The notes: generated by a model not told the origin, from the sequence alone. Counted from the first letter of the stretch, positions 6,859-17,300 are shown. The stretch: DNA of 24,156 nucleotides from an uncultured Clostridia bacterium (GCA_934277615.1 CAKQUV010000011.1:1-24156), one strand, 5' to 3'. Numbers and translations are program-made.

Positions 6859-9081
6859 TTACCATTCGTAAGCGCCGCCTGCGTATTCTTCCTCTATAAG
6901 ATTGAGCAAAAGTGAGTATCTTCTTGCCGTTTCGTTGTTTTGTATCATACGGCTTATTGTCTTTTTCGCGCCGCTTATTACGACCAGTTTCTTTGCTCTC
7001 GTAACGGCGGTATAAAGCAAGTTTCTTGTCTGCAGCATATAGTTTGCGTCAAGCGCGATAACCACCGCGTCAAACTCGCAGCCTTGCGATTTGTGTATAG
7101 TTACGGCATACGCAAGCGTAAGTTGGTCGATGTCGGCATATTCATAAATCGACACTTTATCATCATCAAAACGCACTGTAAACTGCATGATTTGCGTATT
7201 GATGCTTTCAATCAAGCCTATATCGCCGTTAAATACGCCGCTACCTCTCTCAACTCTCATGCCCACCGTTTGCGACCACTCTTGTTGATAGTTGTTGACA
7301 AGTTGCATCACCTTATCGCCCTCGCGATAGATGCAATCGCCGTGCTTCACTTCCTTTTTATAAGGCGACGGAGGATTGATTGCCTTTTGCAATTCTCTGT
7401 TGAGATTGATGGTTCCGGCGCTTCCTCTCTTCATAGGACAAAGCACTTGTATGTCGGCAGGCTGCATATTGAGATATTTCGGCAATCTCTTTGTAACAAG
7501 CCCCAATGTGCTTTGGCAAATCTCGTCGCTGCTGTTCCTTTCTTCATAGAAGAAGTCGTTGCTCTTGTTGTCAAGATCGGGCATAACGCCGTTGTTGATT
7601 TTGTGAGCGTTGGGCACAATCTTGCTCTGCTCGCTCTGTCTGTATATTTGCGTGAGATAACTCACGTTGAATTTTCCGCATTTAATCAGGTCGTTGAGCA
7701 CGTTGCCGACTCCCACCGACGCAAGCTGGTCTTTGTCGCCCACAAGCACAAGTCTTGAGCCTCTTTCCATTGCGTTTATGAGTGCGTTGAACACGTATTC
7801 GTCCACCATACTCACCTCGTCCACAATAACCACGTCAAACGGAAGTCTGGTATTTTCGTTGTAGGTGAAGTGCCCCTCGCCGTTTTTGTAATCGAGGTCG
7901 AGCATTCGGTGTATAGTCTTTGCGTCCTCGCCCGTTGCCTGCGACAATCTCTTTGCCGCTCTGCCCGTAGGCGCGCAAAGCGTAACTCTTTGCCCAAGGT
8001 CTTTGAAGAGTTTGAGTATGCACTTGACGATAGTGGTCTTACCTGTTCCGGGACCGCCCGTAACTATTTGCACGCCGTTTTCTATTGCGTCCTTTACGGC
8101 AGCCACTTGATTGGGATGCAGCTCGAATCCCGCCTCTTTTTCAAATCTCGCCACCTCGTTTGCGACGTCCACACGGAAATCTCCCGCCTCTTGTTGAAGT
8201 TGCAGCAGTTTCCTTGCAATGTTCTTTTCAGTGTTAAAGTTCTTCTTTAAGAGTATTGCGATATGCTCTTTTGCGTCGTATCTGACAAGTTCGCCAAGCA
8301 GCACCATGTCTTGCAGATTATCACGCACTCTTTCCTCTATATTGTCGCTATCGATACTTAAAAGTGCGATTGCATTGCTTACAAGTTCGTTTTCGGGCAA
8401 ATAGTTGTGTCCGCTTCTCAATGCGGCGTCTTTGAGAAGATAAGATATTGCGGCGCAAATTCTGTAGTCGCTGTTCTTTTCAATTCCCAGTTCGCCTGCA
8501 ATTCTGTCGGCAGTGGCAAAGCCTATTCCGTCCACATCGTCAACCAGCATATACGGATTTTTGCGCACGTTGTCCTCGGTTTTCACGTCGTACGTTTTGT
8601 ATATACGCAACGCCATATTTATGGTTATACCTAAGTCTTGAAGGAACATAATCGCGTCTTGCATCTTTTGGATTTTGACGTAATTCATTCCGAATTCCGT
8701 CGCGCGTTTAAGCGAAATACCGCGCACTTTTGCAAGTTCCATTGGGTGTTTCATCGCATCAAGCGAATCCACTCCGAACATATTTACGATAGCCTCTGCC
8801 GTTACCGGGCCAAGTCCGCTTATAAGTCCGCTGCCCAAAAACTTCTTTATTCCGTCAAGTTTGTTTGGCTCATACACCCACACTTTGTCCGCAAAAAATT
8901 GCTTTCCGTAAAGCGTGCGCACCTGAAATTTGCCCTCGACTCTAATATTCTGACCTTCGCTTACGGGCGGGAAAATGCCGACAACGGTGAAAACACTGTC
9001 CTCACATCTCATATCGAGGACGGTATATCCCGTGTCTTGGCTTGCAAATATTACGGTTTTTATCTCGCCTTGCAGTTGCAT
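6859..9081 (-). CDS. recD2: RecD2-type 5'-3' DNA helicase (YrrC family)
   Basis: RecD2 helicases are SF1B 5'-3' helicases not associated with RecBC; in B. subtilis and Deinococcus they take part in DNA repair and replication-fork maintenance. The 740-residue length fits the family. An N-terminal OB-like region (1-75) is followed by helix-hairpin-helix-like segments (SGLGPVTAEAIV near 88-99; DDVDGIGFATADRIAGELGI near 181-200). The helicase core shows Walker A GGPGTGKT (342-349), motif Ia CAPTGRAAKRL and Walker B VVIVDEVSMVD (DEVS at 421-424). It also shows GDKDQLASVGVGNVL, and C-terminal motifs LTLAYAVTIHKSQGCEFD and LLYTAVTRAKK. The ATG at 9081 has GGAG five bases upstream. It leads a two-gene unit with comFC. 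No strong promoter is seen; an extended -10 TGC-TAAAAT (9186-9178) and TTGAAA-N17-GAAAAT are weak candidates. Confidence 0.96.
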   Translation of the reverse strand: MQLQGEIKTVIFASQDTGYTVLDMRCEDSVFTVVGIFPPVSEGQNIRVEGKFQVRTLYGKQFFADKVWVYEPNKLDGIKKFLGSGLISGLGPVTAEAIVNMFGVDSLDAMKHPMELAKVRGISLKRATEFGMNYVKIQKMQDAIMFLQDLGITINMALRIYKTYDVKTEDNVRKNPYMLVDDVDGIGFATADRIAGELGIEKNSDYRICAAISYLLKDAALRSGHNYLPENELVSNAIALLSIDSDNIEERVRDNLQDMVLLGELVRYDAKEHIAILLKKNFNTEKNIARKLLQLQQEAGDFRVDVANEVARFEKEAGFELHPNQVAAVKDAIENGVQIVTGGPGTGKTTIVKCILKLFKDLGQRVTLCAPTGRAAKRLSQATGEDAKTIHRMLDLDYKNGEGHFTYNENTRLPFDVVIVDEVSMVDEYVFNALINAMERGSRLVLVGDKDQLASVGVGNVLNDLIKCGKFNVSYLTQIYRQSEQSKIVPNAHKINNGVMPDLDNKSNDFFYEERNSSDEICQSTLGLVTKRLPKYLNMQPADIQVLCPMKRGSAGTINLNRELQKAINPPSPYKKEVKHGDCIYREGDKVMQLVNNYQQEWSQTVGMRVERGSGVFNGDIGLIESINTQIMQFTVRFDDDKVSIYEYADIDQLTLAYAVTIHKSQGCEFDAVVIALDANYMLQTRNLLYTAVTRAKKLVVISGAKKTISRMIQNNETARRYSLLLNLIEEEYAGGAYEW

Positions 9082-9122
9082 TTTTACTCCACAATCGTCA
9101 AAATCTTCTTAATTTTTATTTG

Positions 9123-9250
9123 TTTTTGACATAATTTTCGTCGATTTTTCGCTCGTTTTCAACGAAATTTTACTCGTATTTTAGCAAGAAACTTGCTCAT
9201 TTTTTGCTCAAAAAACCGCATTATTTGAGCAAAAATTATGTCATTTTTAG
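9123..9250. repeat. AT-rich inverted-repeat cluster between metK and recD2
   Basis: A 12-bp perfect inverted repeat TTTTTGCTCAAA (9201-9212) / TTTGAGCAAAAA (9224-9235) has an 11-base loop. Beside it is AGCAAG-AAA-CTTGCT (9183-9197). Outside these, TGACATAATTTT near 9128-9139 reappears inverted at 9231-9242. The stretch between has a loose 11-12-base periodicity of TTTTCG/CTCG words. No gene is present. It could be an operator-like region for recD2 or remnant sequence. Confidence 0.5.
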
Positions 9251-9284
9251 AAAAAACGGTAGGTCAATAAAACCCACCGTTTTC
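9251..9284 (-). terminator. Intrinsic terminator after metK
   Basis: About ten bases after the metK stop, the minus strand reads AAAACGGTGGG, a short loop, then CCTACCGTTTTTT. The stem is about 11 bp with one G-T pair and a six-T tail. It ends the rpoB-rpoC-metK run. The plus strand of the same hairpin ends in TTTTCTTTC, so it is partly bidirectional. Confidence 0.85.
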
Positions 9285-9293
9285 TTTCGTACT

Positions 9294-10475
9294 TCAAAAT
9301 GTGTACTTGGACACTGCCTGTTTGATTTCGTCAATCTTGTCCGTTTCTTCCCAAGTGAACCCTTCTTTGCCGAAGTGTCCGTAGTTGGAAGTGGAACGGT
9401 AGATAGGTCTATCGAGGTGCAAGTGCTTGATAATCGCCTTTGGACGAAGGTCAAACACTTCTCTCACCACTTTTGCAAGCGTATCGTCGTCTACGACGCC
9501 CGTGCCGTACGTATTGACGTAAATGGATACGGGGTGAGCCATACCGATTGCGTATGCAACTTGCAATTCCGCTCTCTTGCACACGCCTGCCGCCACGAGG
9601 TTTTTGCAGATATAACGAGCCATATAAGAGGCGCTTCTATCAACTTTTGTGGGGTCTTTTCCGCTGAATGCGCCGCCGCCGTGAGGACAGAAACCGCCGT
9701 ATGTATCGACAATAATCTTTCTTCCTGTAACGCCGCTGTCGCCTGCAGGACCGCCGATGACAAACCTGCCGGTCGGGTTGATGTAAATCTTGGTATCGTC
9801 GTCGATATACTCGCCGGGAATTGCGACGTTGATAACCTTGTCGATGATTTCCTCTTCGAGCTCTTCCATACTCACGTTTTCGGAGTGTTGGCAGCTAACC
9901 ACGATTGTATCCACTCTTTCGGGCACGTCGTCGATGTATTCGACGGTAACCTGAGCCTTTCCGTCGGGGCGCAACCACGCAAGTTCTCCGCTCTTTCTCA
10001 CGTCGGTGAGGCGTTTTGTAAGAGCGTGTGCGAGCGTAATCGGCAACGGCATCAAGGATTCCGTTTCGTCGCAAGCGTAACCGAACATCATTCCTTGGTC
10101 GCCTGCGCCTATCTTGTCGAATTCGTCTTTGTCGTCCGTATCGGTTGCATTGTCAACGCCGAGCGCGATATCTGCGGATTGCTCGTCGATAGAACTCAAA
10201 ACCGCGCAGGTTTTGTAGTCGAATCCAAGCGAGCTGTCGTTGTATCCCACGTCTTTGATGACTCCGCGCACAATGGACGGGATATCGCAATAGTGCTTGG
10301 TGGAAACTTCGCCGAACACCATAACCATACCCGTCGTTGCGCACACCTCTACGGCGACTCTTGCGGAATTGTCTTCCGTAAAGATGTCGTCGAGGATTGC
10401 GTCTGCGATCTGGTCGCACACCTTATCGGGATGTCCTTCCGTCACGCTTTCAGATGTAAAAAATCTCTTTTTCAT
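9294..10475 (-). CDS. metK: S-adenosylmethionine synthetase MetK
   Basis: MetK makes S-adenosylmethionine from methionine and ATP. At 393 residues it is full length. Visible signatures are SESVTEGHPDKVCDQI (8-23) with H15 and D17 at the active site, GAGDQGMMFGYA (123-134), NPTGRFVIGGPAGDSGVTGRK (substrate and metal loop, 233-253) and GGGAFSGKDPTKVDRS (266-281). Its ATG shares one base with the rpoC stop (TAATG) and no convincing Shine-Dalgarno site precedes it. Translation by termination-reinitiation from rpoC is therefore likely. No SAM riboswitch is visible upstream, where the sequence is rpoC coding. Co-expression with RNA polymerase subunits instead of riboswitch control is unusual for Firmicutes, where metK is commonly SAM-responsive. 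A terminator follows at 9251-9284. Confidence 0.98.
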   Translation of the reverse strand: MKKRFFTSESVTEGHPDKVCDQIADAILDDIFTEDNSARVAVEVCATTGMVMVFGEVSTKHYCDIPSIVRGVIKDVGYNDSSLGFDYKTCAVLSSIDEQSADIALGVDNATDTDDKDEFDKIGAGDQGMMFGYACDETESLMPLPITLAHALTKRLTDVRKSGELAWLRPDGKAQVTVEYIDDVPERVDTIVVSCQHSENVSMEELEEEIIDKVINVAIPGEYIDDDTKIYINPTGRFVIGGPAGDSGVTGRKIIVDTYGGFCPHGGGAFSGKDPTKVDRSASYMARYICKNLVAAGVCKRAELQVAYAIGMAHPVSIYVNTYGTGVVDDDTLAKVVREVFDLRPKAIIKHLHLDRPIYRSTSNYGHFGKEGFTWEETDKIDEIKQAVSKYTF

Positions 10476-13400
10476 TATATTTCGTCAATATTGTCGTCTA
10501 TTATCTCGTCAACAACTACATCTCTGGGTTGGGTTTGAGACGCCGGAACTGTCGTTACGTTCTTGTAGCACTTCATACCCGTGCCTGCAGGGATAAGTTT
10601 ACCGATAATGACGTTTTCTTTGAGTCCGAGCAACGGATCGATCTTGTTGTTGATTGCAGCCTCTGCCAAAACCTTTGCGGTTTCTTGGAAGGACGCTGCA
10701 GACAAGAAGGACTCTGTTGCAAGTGCCGCTTTGGTGATACCGAGCAACGTACGTTTTGCAGTTGCGGGTACGCCGCCGTTTTCAAGTGCTTTTTCGTTCT
10801 CTTCCTCGTATGCGAGCAAGTCAACCAAAGTGCCGGGAAGCATGTTGGTGTCGCCTTGGTTCTCGATACGTACCTTGCGGAGCATTTGTCTGACGATGAC
10901 TTCGACGTGCTTGTCATTGATTTCGACGCCTGCCGTACGGTAAGCGGATTGAACTTCTTTTGCGATGTACTCTTGAACGCCCTTGACGCCCTTTGCGCGG
11001 AGCATATCTTGAGGATTGATAGAACCTTTGGTGAGCGGATCGCCTGCGCCGATAATCTCGCCTTCTTGCACCAAAATGTTGGCGTTGTACGGGATTGCGT
11101 ACGCTTTTGTTTCGCCGTCCGGACCTGTAACCGTGATTTCACGACGGTCGTCGCTGATATGGACTGCGCCGTTGTTTTCGGTGATGACCGCTTTACCTTT
11201 AGGATTGCGCGCTTCAAACAATTCTTCGACACGCGGCAAACCTTGTGTGATATCGTCGTCCGTTGCAACGCCGCCCGAGTGGAAGGTTCTCATTGTGAGC
11301 TGAGTACCGGGCTCGCCGATTGATTGAGCCGCGATGATACCGACTGCTTCGCCGATCTTGACGGGGTTGCCCGACGCCATGTTCTTGCCGTAGCACTTTG
11401 CGCACACGCCGTCTTTGGACTTACACGTGAGGATGGAGCGGATGAGCACGCCCGGTTGATGGTGCATATCAGAGCCGTTCTTCTCCCAGTAAGAAGTGAG
11501 AATCTTGTCGATTTCTTTTGCCTTATCCATGGAGATGAGCGTGTCGCCGTCGCAAATGATTTCGCCCGTTTCGGGATTTACGACGTCGCCGATTGTATAT
11601 CTGCCTGCGATACGGTCTGCAAGTGCCTCGATGACGCTCTTCTCGTCTCTGATTGCCGTGATAAACGTACCTTTTGTATCGCCGCAATCTTGCTCGCGTA
11701 CGATGACGGAGTGAGATACGTCGACAAGACGTCTGGTAAGATAACCGGAGTCAGCCGTCTTAAGAGCGGTGTCGGCAAGACCTTTTCTGCCGCCGTGCGA
11801 CGAGATGAAGTATTCCAAAACAGACAAACCTTCACGGAAGGATGAACGAACAGGAAGCTCGATTGTTCTACCTGACGGGTCTGCCATCAAGCCACGCATA
11901 CCTGCGAGCTGACGAATTTGTCCCATGCTACCACGAGCGCCGGAGTTTGCCATCATCCAAATCGGGTTGAAGTCGTCAAGACCTTTCTTAAGTTCGGACT
12001 CGACCTTGTCGGCTGCGTCTTTCCAAATCTTGATGATTTCTTTGTAACGTCCTTCGTCGGAGAGCACGCCGCGAGCATGGAGTCTTTCAATCTTGACAAC
12101 CTCTTGCTCTGCTTCGTGGACAATTTGCTTCTTGTCGCCGGGGATGTGCATATCGAAAACGGACGCCGTGATTGCACCGATTGTCGAATACTTGTAGCCG
12201 AGCGCTTTGATATTGTCGAGCATTGCCGCCGTTTCGGTTGCGCCGTGATACTTGAAGCAATTGTCAACAATCATACTGAGTTGCTTCTTGCCGATAGCCA
12301 TTGCTTTCTTGCCGAGAGCCTTCTGGATGTTCTCGCGAAGGGCTGTGATTTCACGGTTGAGTTCCTTGACGTTGTTGATGTCGAGATCGCCTGCCTCTTT
12401 GACTGCCGCCGCGATTTGAGCGATTTGGTCGTCGGAAACGTTGCCTCTCTTCAATATGGAACGCGCGCGCACGCACGTATCTGCGTTGACGTCGTTTGCT
12501 CTGAACAAATCTACGAGTGCGTGGAATTGATTTTCGTCTACGCAAGCGTTGACGCCCAGGATGCCTTCGACTTCGAGTTGACCTTCGTTTGCGGGATCTT
12601 CTCTGTCGACAAAGTGCAAGTCTTGCGGGATGTTGTTGTTGAAGATGCAACGACCGATTGTGGTGTGCAAGAGTTTGTTATAACTCGTTCCGTCCTCACG
12701 CGTAACCTTTGTACGGATGTAGCACAATGATTGAAGTGTGAGGTCTTTGTCTTGATAAGCCATCATCGCCTCGTCGAAGGAGCTGTAGTAGTTGCCCTCG
12801 CCCTTTGCGCCCGGTCTTACGATTGTGAGGTAGTAAGAACCGATGACCATATCCTGCGTCGGCGAAACGATAGGTTTACCGTCCGAAAGTTTGAGAATGT
12901 TGTTGGTGCAAAGCATCAAAATTCTCGCCTCAGCCTGAGCCTCGATGGAAAGCGGTACGTGAACAGCCATTTGGTCGCCGTCGAAGTCTGCGTTGAATGC
13001 GCCGCAAGCAAGCGGATGAAGTTTGATTGCTCTACCCTCTACAAGCACGGGCTCGAATGCTTGGATACCGAGTCTGTGAAGCGTCGGAGCACGGTTGAGA
13101 AGTACGGGGTGATCCTTGATGATTTCCTCGAGGATGTCCCAAACTTGGTTCTTGCCCGTATCCACAAAGCGTTTTGCGCTCTTGATGTTGTGGCAAAGGT
13201 TGCGCTCGACAAGTTTGTTCATAATGAACGGCTTGAAGAGCTCGAGAGCCATTTCCTTTGGCAAACCGCATTGATAAAGTTTGAGTTCAGGACCGACGAC
13301 GATAACCGAACGACCTGAATAGTCGACACGTTTACCGAGGAGGTTTTGACGGAAACGACCTTGTTTACCGCGGAGCATGCCGGAGAGTGATTTGAGATCT

Positions 13401-14338
13401 CTGTTGCCGGGACCTGATACCGCTTTGCCTCTGCGGCCGTTGTCGATAAGTGCGTCAACAGCTTCTTGGAGCATACGTTTTTCGTTTCTTACGATGATGT
13501 CCGGAGCGCCGAGCTCTTTGAGCTTTTTGAGGCGGTTGTTGCGGTTGATGACTCTACGATAGAGGTCGTTGAGGTCGCTCGTTGCGAATCTTCCGCCGTC
13601 GAGTTGCAACATAGGACGCAATTCGGGAGGAAGAACGGGAAGAACGTCCAAAACCATCCATTCGGGTTTGTTGCCGGATTGACGGAACGCTTCCACGATT
13701 TCAAGGCGTTTGACCGCTTTGAGACGTTTTTGACCTACGGAGTTGTTGATGATGTTCTTGAGTTGTTCGCTCTCTGCGTCGAGGTCTACTTCCATAAGAA
13801 GTTCCTTAACGGCCTCTGCGCCCATACCCACTCTGAAGTCTTTTGCGTCGTACTTTTCAAGGAGTTCTCTGTACTCCTTGTCGCTGATAACTTGTTTTTT
13901 GTGAATTTCGTTTACGTTGCCCGCATCGAGGACGATGAAGGATACAAAGTAAACCACTTGTTCGAGTTCCTTGGGAGAAACGTCGAGCAAAATGCTGATT
14001 CTGGAAGGTACGCCTCTCAAATACCAAATGTGAGTAACGGGGCAAGCGAGTTCGATATGTCCCATTCTTTCACGACGTACTTTCGCCTTGGTAACTTCGA
14101 CGCCGCACTTTTCGCAGATGACGCCTTTGTAACGGATTCTCTTATATCTTCCGCAATGGCATTCCCAGTCGCGCGTAGGCCCGAAGATTCTCTCGCAGAA
14201 AAGACCGTCTTTTTCGGGCTTTTGCGTACGATAGTTTATAGTTTCCGGCTTGGTTACCTCACCGTAAGACCATTCTCTGATCTTTTCGGGTGAGGCTATG
14301 CCGATTTGAATTGCATCGAAATTGCTGAGTTCGTACAT
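10475..14338 (-). CDS. rpoC: RNA polymerase beta' subunit RpoC
   Basis: This is the largest RNA polymerase subunit, carrying the catalytic magnesium site. The 1287-residue protein shows the N-terminal zinc ribbon (C60, C62, C75, C78) and the clamp and rudder region. The switch region GRFRQNLLGKRVDYSGRSVI lies near 327-346, and the catalytic NADFDGDQMAVH is at 449-460 (D451, D453, D455). Next come the trigger-loop and bridge-helix region with NSGARGSMGQIRQLAGMRG, the second zinc site (VREQDCGDT with CKSKDGVCAKCYG) and EPGTQLTMRTFHSGG. The length fits Firmicutes RpoC without a large insertion. An acidic tail (DEIIDDNIDEI) closes the protein. The ATG at 14338 has a perfect AGGAGG eight bases upstream, located in the 15-base gap after rpoB. 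The stop overlaps the metK start by one base. Confidence 0.99.
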   Translation of the reverse strand: MYELSNFDAIQIGIASPEKIREWSYGEVTKPETINYRTQKPEKDGLFCERIFGPTRDWECHCGRYKRIRYKGVICEKCGVEVTKAKVRRERMGHIELACPVTHIWYLRGVPSRISILLDVSPKELEQVVYFVSFIVLDAGNVNEIHKKQVISDKEYRELLEKYDAKDFRVGMGAEAVKELLMEVDLDAESEQLKNIINNSVGQKRLKAVKRLEIVEAFRQSGNKPEWMVLDVLPVLPPELRPMLQLDGGRFATSDLNDLYRRVINRNNRLKKLKELGAPDIIVRNEKRMLQEAVDALIDNGRRGKAVSGPGNRDLKSLSGMLRGKQGRFRQNLLGKRVDYSGRSVIVVGPELKLYQCGLPKEMALELFKPFIMNKLVERNLCHNIKSAKRFVDTGKNQVWDILEEIIKDHPVLLNRAPTLHRLGIQAFEPVLVEGRAIKLHPLACGAFNADFDGDQMAVHVPLSIEAQAEARILMLCTNNILKLSDGKPIVSPTQDMVIGSYYLTIVRPGAKGEGNYYSSFDEAMMAYQDKDLTLQSLCYIRTKVTREDGTSYNKLLHTTIGRCIFNNNIPQDLHFVDREDPANEGQLEVEGILGVNACVDENQFHALVDLFRANDVNADTCVRARSILKRGNVSDDQIAQIAAAVKEAGDLDINNVKELNREITALRENIQKALGKKAMAIGKKQLSMIVDNCFKYHGATETAAMLDNIKALGYKYSTIGAITASVFDMHIPGDKKQIVHEAEQEVVKIERLHARGVLSDEGRYKEIIKIWKDAADKVESELKKGLDDFNPIWMMANSGARGSMGQIRQLAGMRGLMADPSGRTIELPVRSSFREGLSVLEYFISSHGGRKGLADTALKTADSGYLTRRLVDVSHSVIVREQDCGDTKGTFITAIRDEKSVIEALADRIAGRYTIGDVVNPETGEIICDGDTLISMDKAKEIDKILTSYWEKNGSDMHHQPGVLIRSILTCKSKDGVCAKCYGKNMASGNPVKIGEAVGIIAAQSIGEPGTQLTMRTFHSGGVATDDDITQGLPRVEELFEARNPKGKAVITENNGAVHISDDRREITVTGPDGETKAYAIPYNANILVQEGEIIGAGDPLTKGSINPQDMLRAKGVKGVQEYIAKEVQSAYRTAGVEINDKHVEVIVRQMLRKVRIENQGDTNMLPGTLVDLLAYEEENEKALENGGVPATAKRTLLGITKAALATESFLSAASFQETAKVLAEAAINNKIDPLLGLKENVIIGKLIPAGTGMKCYKNVTTVPASQTQPRDVVVDEIIDDNIDEI

Positions 14339-14353
14339 ATTGTCGTCCTCCTA

Positions 14354-17300
14354 TTACTCTTCGTCGGAGTTGTTGCCGAAGATATCGTCCACGTCGGGAG
14401 TTCCTTCGGTGAGCGCACTGAAAATGCTCTCGTCATCGTCGTCGGTGTCAAACAAACTCGTGTCGGTGTCCGTCTTTTCGTCCGTACCGAAGTTTGCAAA
14501 GATGTTCTCGTCCGCCATAAGGTCGATTTCCTTGAGGTCGTCGTGTTTCTTTGCCAAAGCGTTGTCGAATTCCATTTCCTCATCGGAGTAATCGCGGAGT
14601 TTGACTTCATCTCTGTCCTCGGTGAGAATCTTGACGTCGAGCGCAAGCGCTTGCAACTCTTTGACAAGAACTTTGAAGGATTCGGGAATGCCCGGCTCCG
14701 AAACGTTGCTGCCCTTAACGATGGATTCGTACGTCTTTACACGTCCTACCACGTCGTCCGACTTGACCGTCAAAATCTCTTGCAAGACGTTTGCCGCGCC
14801 GTATGCTTCGAGCGCCCAGACTTCCATTTCACCGAAACGTTGTCCGCCGAATTGCGCCTTGCCGCCGAGAGGTTGTTGCGTTACGACGCTGTACGGACCC
14901 GTGCTTCTTGCGTGGATCTTGTCGTCAACGAGGTGATGCAACTTGAGGTAGTACATATATCCGACCGTCGCGCGGTTTTCAAACGGTTCGCCCGTTCTGC
15001 CGTCGTAAAGTTGAATCTTGCCGTCCACTTCGCCGTCCTCGTTGACAAGTCCGCATTGTTGGAACAAGGCTTTGATGTCTTGCTCGTTTGCGCCGTCGAA
15101 AACAGGCGTTGCGACTTTCCAGTCAAGCATATGTGCGATAAGGCCGAGGTGAACTTCAAGGACCTGTCCGATGTTCATACGGCTCGGAACGCCCAACGGG
15201 TTGAGCACGATTTGAAGCGGTGTGCCGTCTGCCATGAAAGGCATATCCTCTTTGGGAAGAACTCTCGATACGACGCCCTTGTTGCCGTGGCGGCCCGCCA
15301 TCTTGTCGCCGACGGAGATTTTTCTCTTTTGAGCGATGTATACGCGGACAAGTTTGTTGACGCCCGGCGCGAGCTCGTCTTTGTTCTTTCTTGTAAAGAT
15401 TTTGACGTCGACTACGATACCGCTTTCACCGTTTGGAACACGCAACGACGTGTCGCGCACTTCTCTTGCCTTCTCGCCGAAGATTGCGCGGAGCAATCTC
15501 TCTTCCGGAGTGAGTTCCGTCTCGCCCTTCGGAGTAACTTTACCTACAAGAATGTCGCCGGGTTTGACTTCCGCACCGACCATTACGATGCCGTCCTCAT
15601 CGAGGTTCTTAAGGACTTCATCGCTGAGGTTGGGGATATCTCTTGTGATTTGTTCGTCGCCAAGCTTGGTATCTCTGCACTCGATTTCGTACTCTTCGAT
15701 GTGGATTGACGTGTAGAGGTCGTCGCGTACAAGTTCTTCGCTGATAAGAACAGCGTCCTCGTAGTTGTAACCTTCCCAGGACATAAAGCCGATGAGCATG
15801 TTTCTGCCCAAAGCAAGCTCGCCGTGGTCTGTTGCGGGACCGTCTGCAAGAACGGTGCCTTCGCTGATCATGTTGCCCTTCTCGTCATACTTTGCAGCCA
15901 CAACCTTGTCGCCCTTGTTGACAATCGGATGTTGATTGATGCAAGTGGATTGGTTGGAGCGTTCGAACTTGCTGAGGACATAGGTGTCCGTCGTGCCGTC
16001 CGCGCATTCGACGACAATCTTGTCGCTGTCCACGTATTTGACGAAACCGTCATGCTTTGCAATCTTCAAAACGCCCGAGTCGTAAGCAATCTTGTGCTCC
16101 ACGCCCGTTGCGATCATCGGGGCTTGCGGTCTCAAAAGCGGAACTGCCTGACGTTGCATGTTGGAGCCCATCAACGCACGGTTGGTATCGTCGTTCTCGA
16201 GGAACGGGATAAGCGCGGTTGCGATTGAAATAAGCTGTTTGGGGTTGACGTCCATGTAGTCCGCTCTCTCTTTCGGAACTTCACGAATGTCCTTTTGAAT
16301 ACGGCAGTTGACACGGTTGCGAACGAATCTGCTGTTTTCGTCAAGCGGCTCGTTGGCTTGTGCGATGACGTATTTGTCTTCTTCGTCCGCCGCCATATAT
16401 ACGACTTCGTCCGTTACGATGCCCGTCGCTTTGTCTATCTTGCGGTACGGAGTTTCGATAAAGCCGTACTCGTTGACCTTGGCGTATGAGGACAAGGATG
16501 TGATAAGACCGATGTTCTGACCTTCAGGGGTTTCAATCGGGCACATGCGTCCGTAGTGGGAGTGGTGAACGTCGCGGACTTCGAAGCTTGCGCGCTCTCT
16601 GTTGAGACCGCCGGGACCGAGTGCGGAAAGTTTACGTTTGTGCGTAAGCTCTGCGATCGGGTTGGGTTGATCCATAAATTGCGAGAGCTGTGAAGAGCCG
16701 AAGAACTCTTTGATTGCGCTCGTAACGGGACGGATGTTTATAAGCGTTTGAGGAGTGATATCCGCATTCTCCTGTGCGGACGCCATTCTTTCTTTGATGA
16801 CTCTTTCAAGACGAGAGATACCGATGCGGAATTGGTTTTGGAGCAATTCGCCTACAGCGCGCACACGGCGGTTTGCAAGGTGGTCGATATCGTCGCAGGT
16901 GCCGAAACCGTAACGCAAGCCGAGGTTGTAGTCCTCGATTGCCACGATGTCGTCAAGCGTGATGTGTTTGTATACAAGCTCGTCCACGGAAGAACGGATG
17001 GCAAGAAGCAATTCGTCCTTGTTTGCGCCAAACTCGTCCATGAGTTTCTTGAGGTTGGGATAATATACCTTCTCGAGAATGCCGAGCTCGCGCGGATTGC
17101 AGTCTACGAAAGCGTCGAGGTCGACGGTGTTGTTGCCGATGACTTTGAACTTCTTTTCTTTGCCGTCGTGGTCGGTGTATGCGAGCCATACCACATTGAC
17201 TGCGTTGTTTTGAATCTCGCGACCTTTCTCTTCGCTGACCACTTCGCCCTTTTGCGCGAGGATTTCGCCCGTAACGTTGCTTACGACGTCCTCCGCGAGC

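Noticed and set aside
10475..10500. TATAAT-like sequence at the metK start as a separate metK promoter
   Set aside because: It overlaps the ATG itself and has no correctly spaced -35.
14306..15709. Long plus-strand open frame (467 codons) antisense to rpoB
   Set aside because: It is a shadow of rpoB codon usage, has no ribosome site and resembles no family. Similar frames opposite rpoC, metK, secA and rpoB (for example 16748-18190, 9204-10538) were dropped for the same reason.
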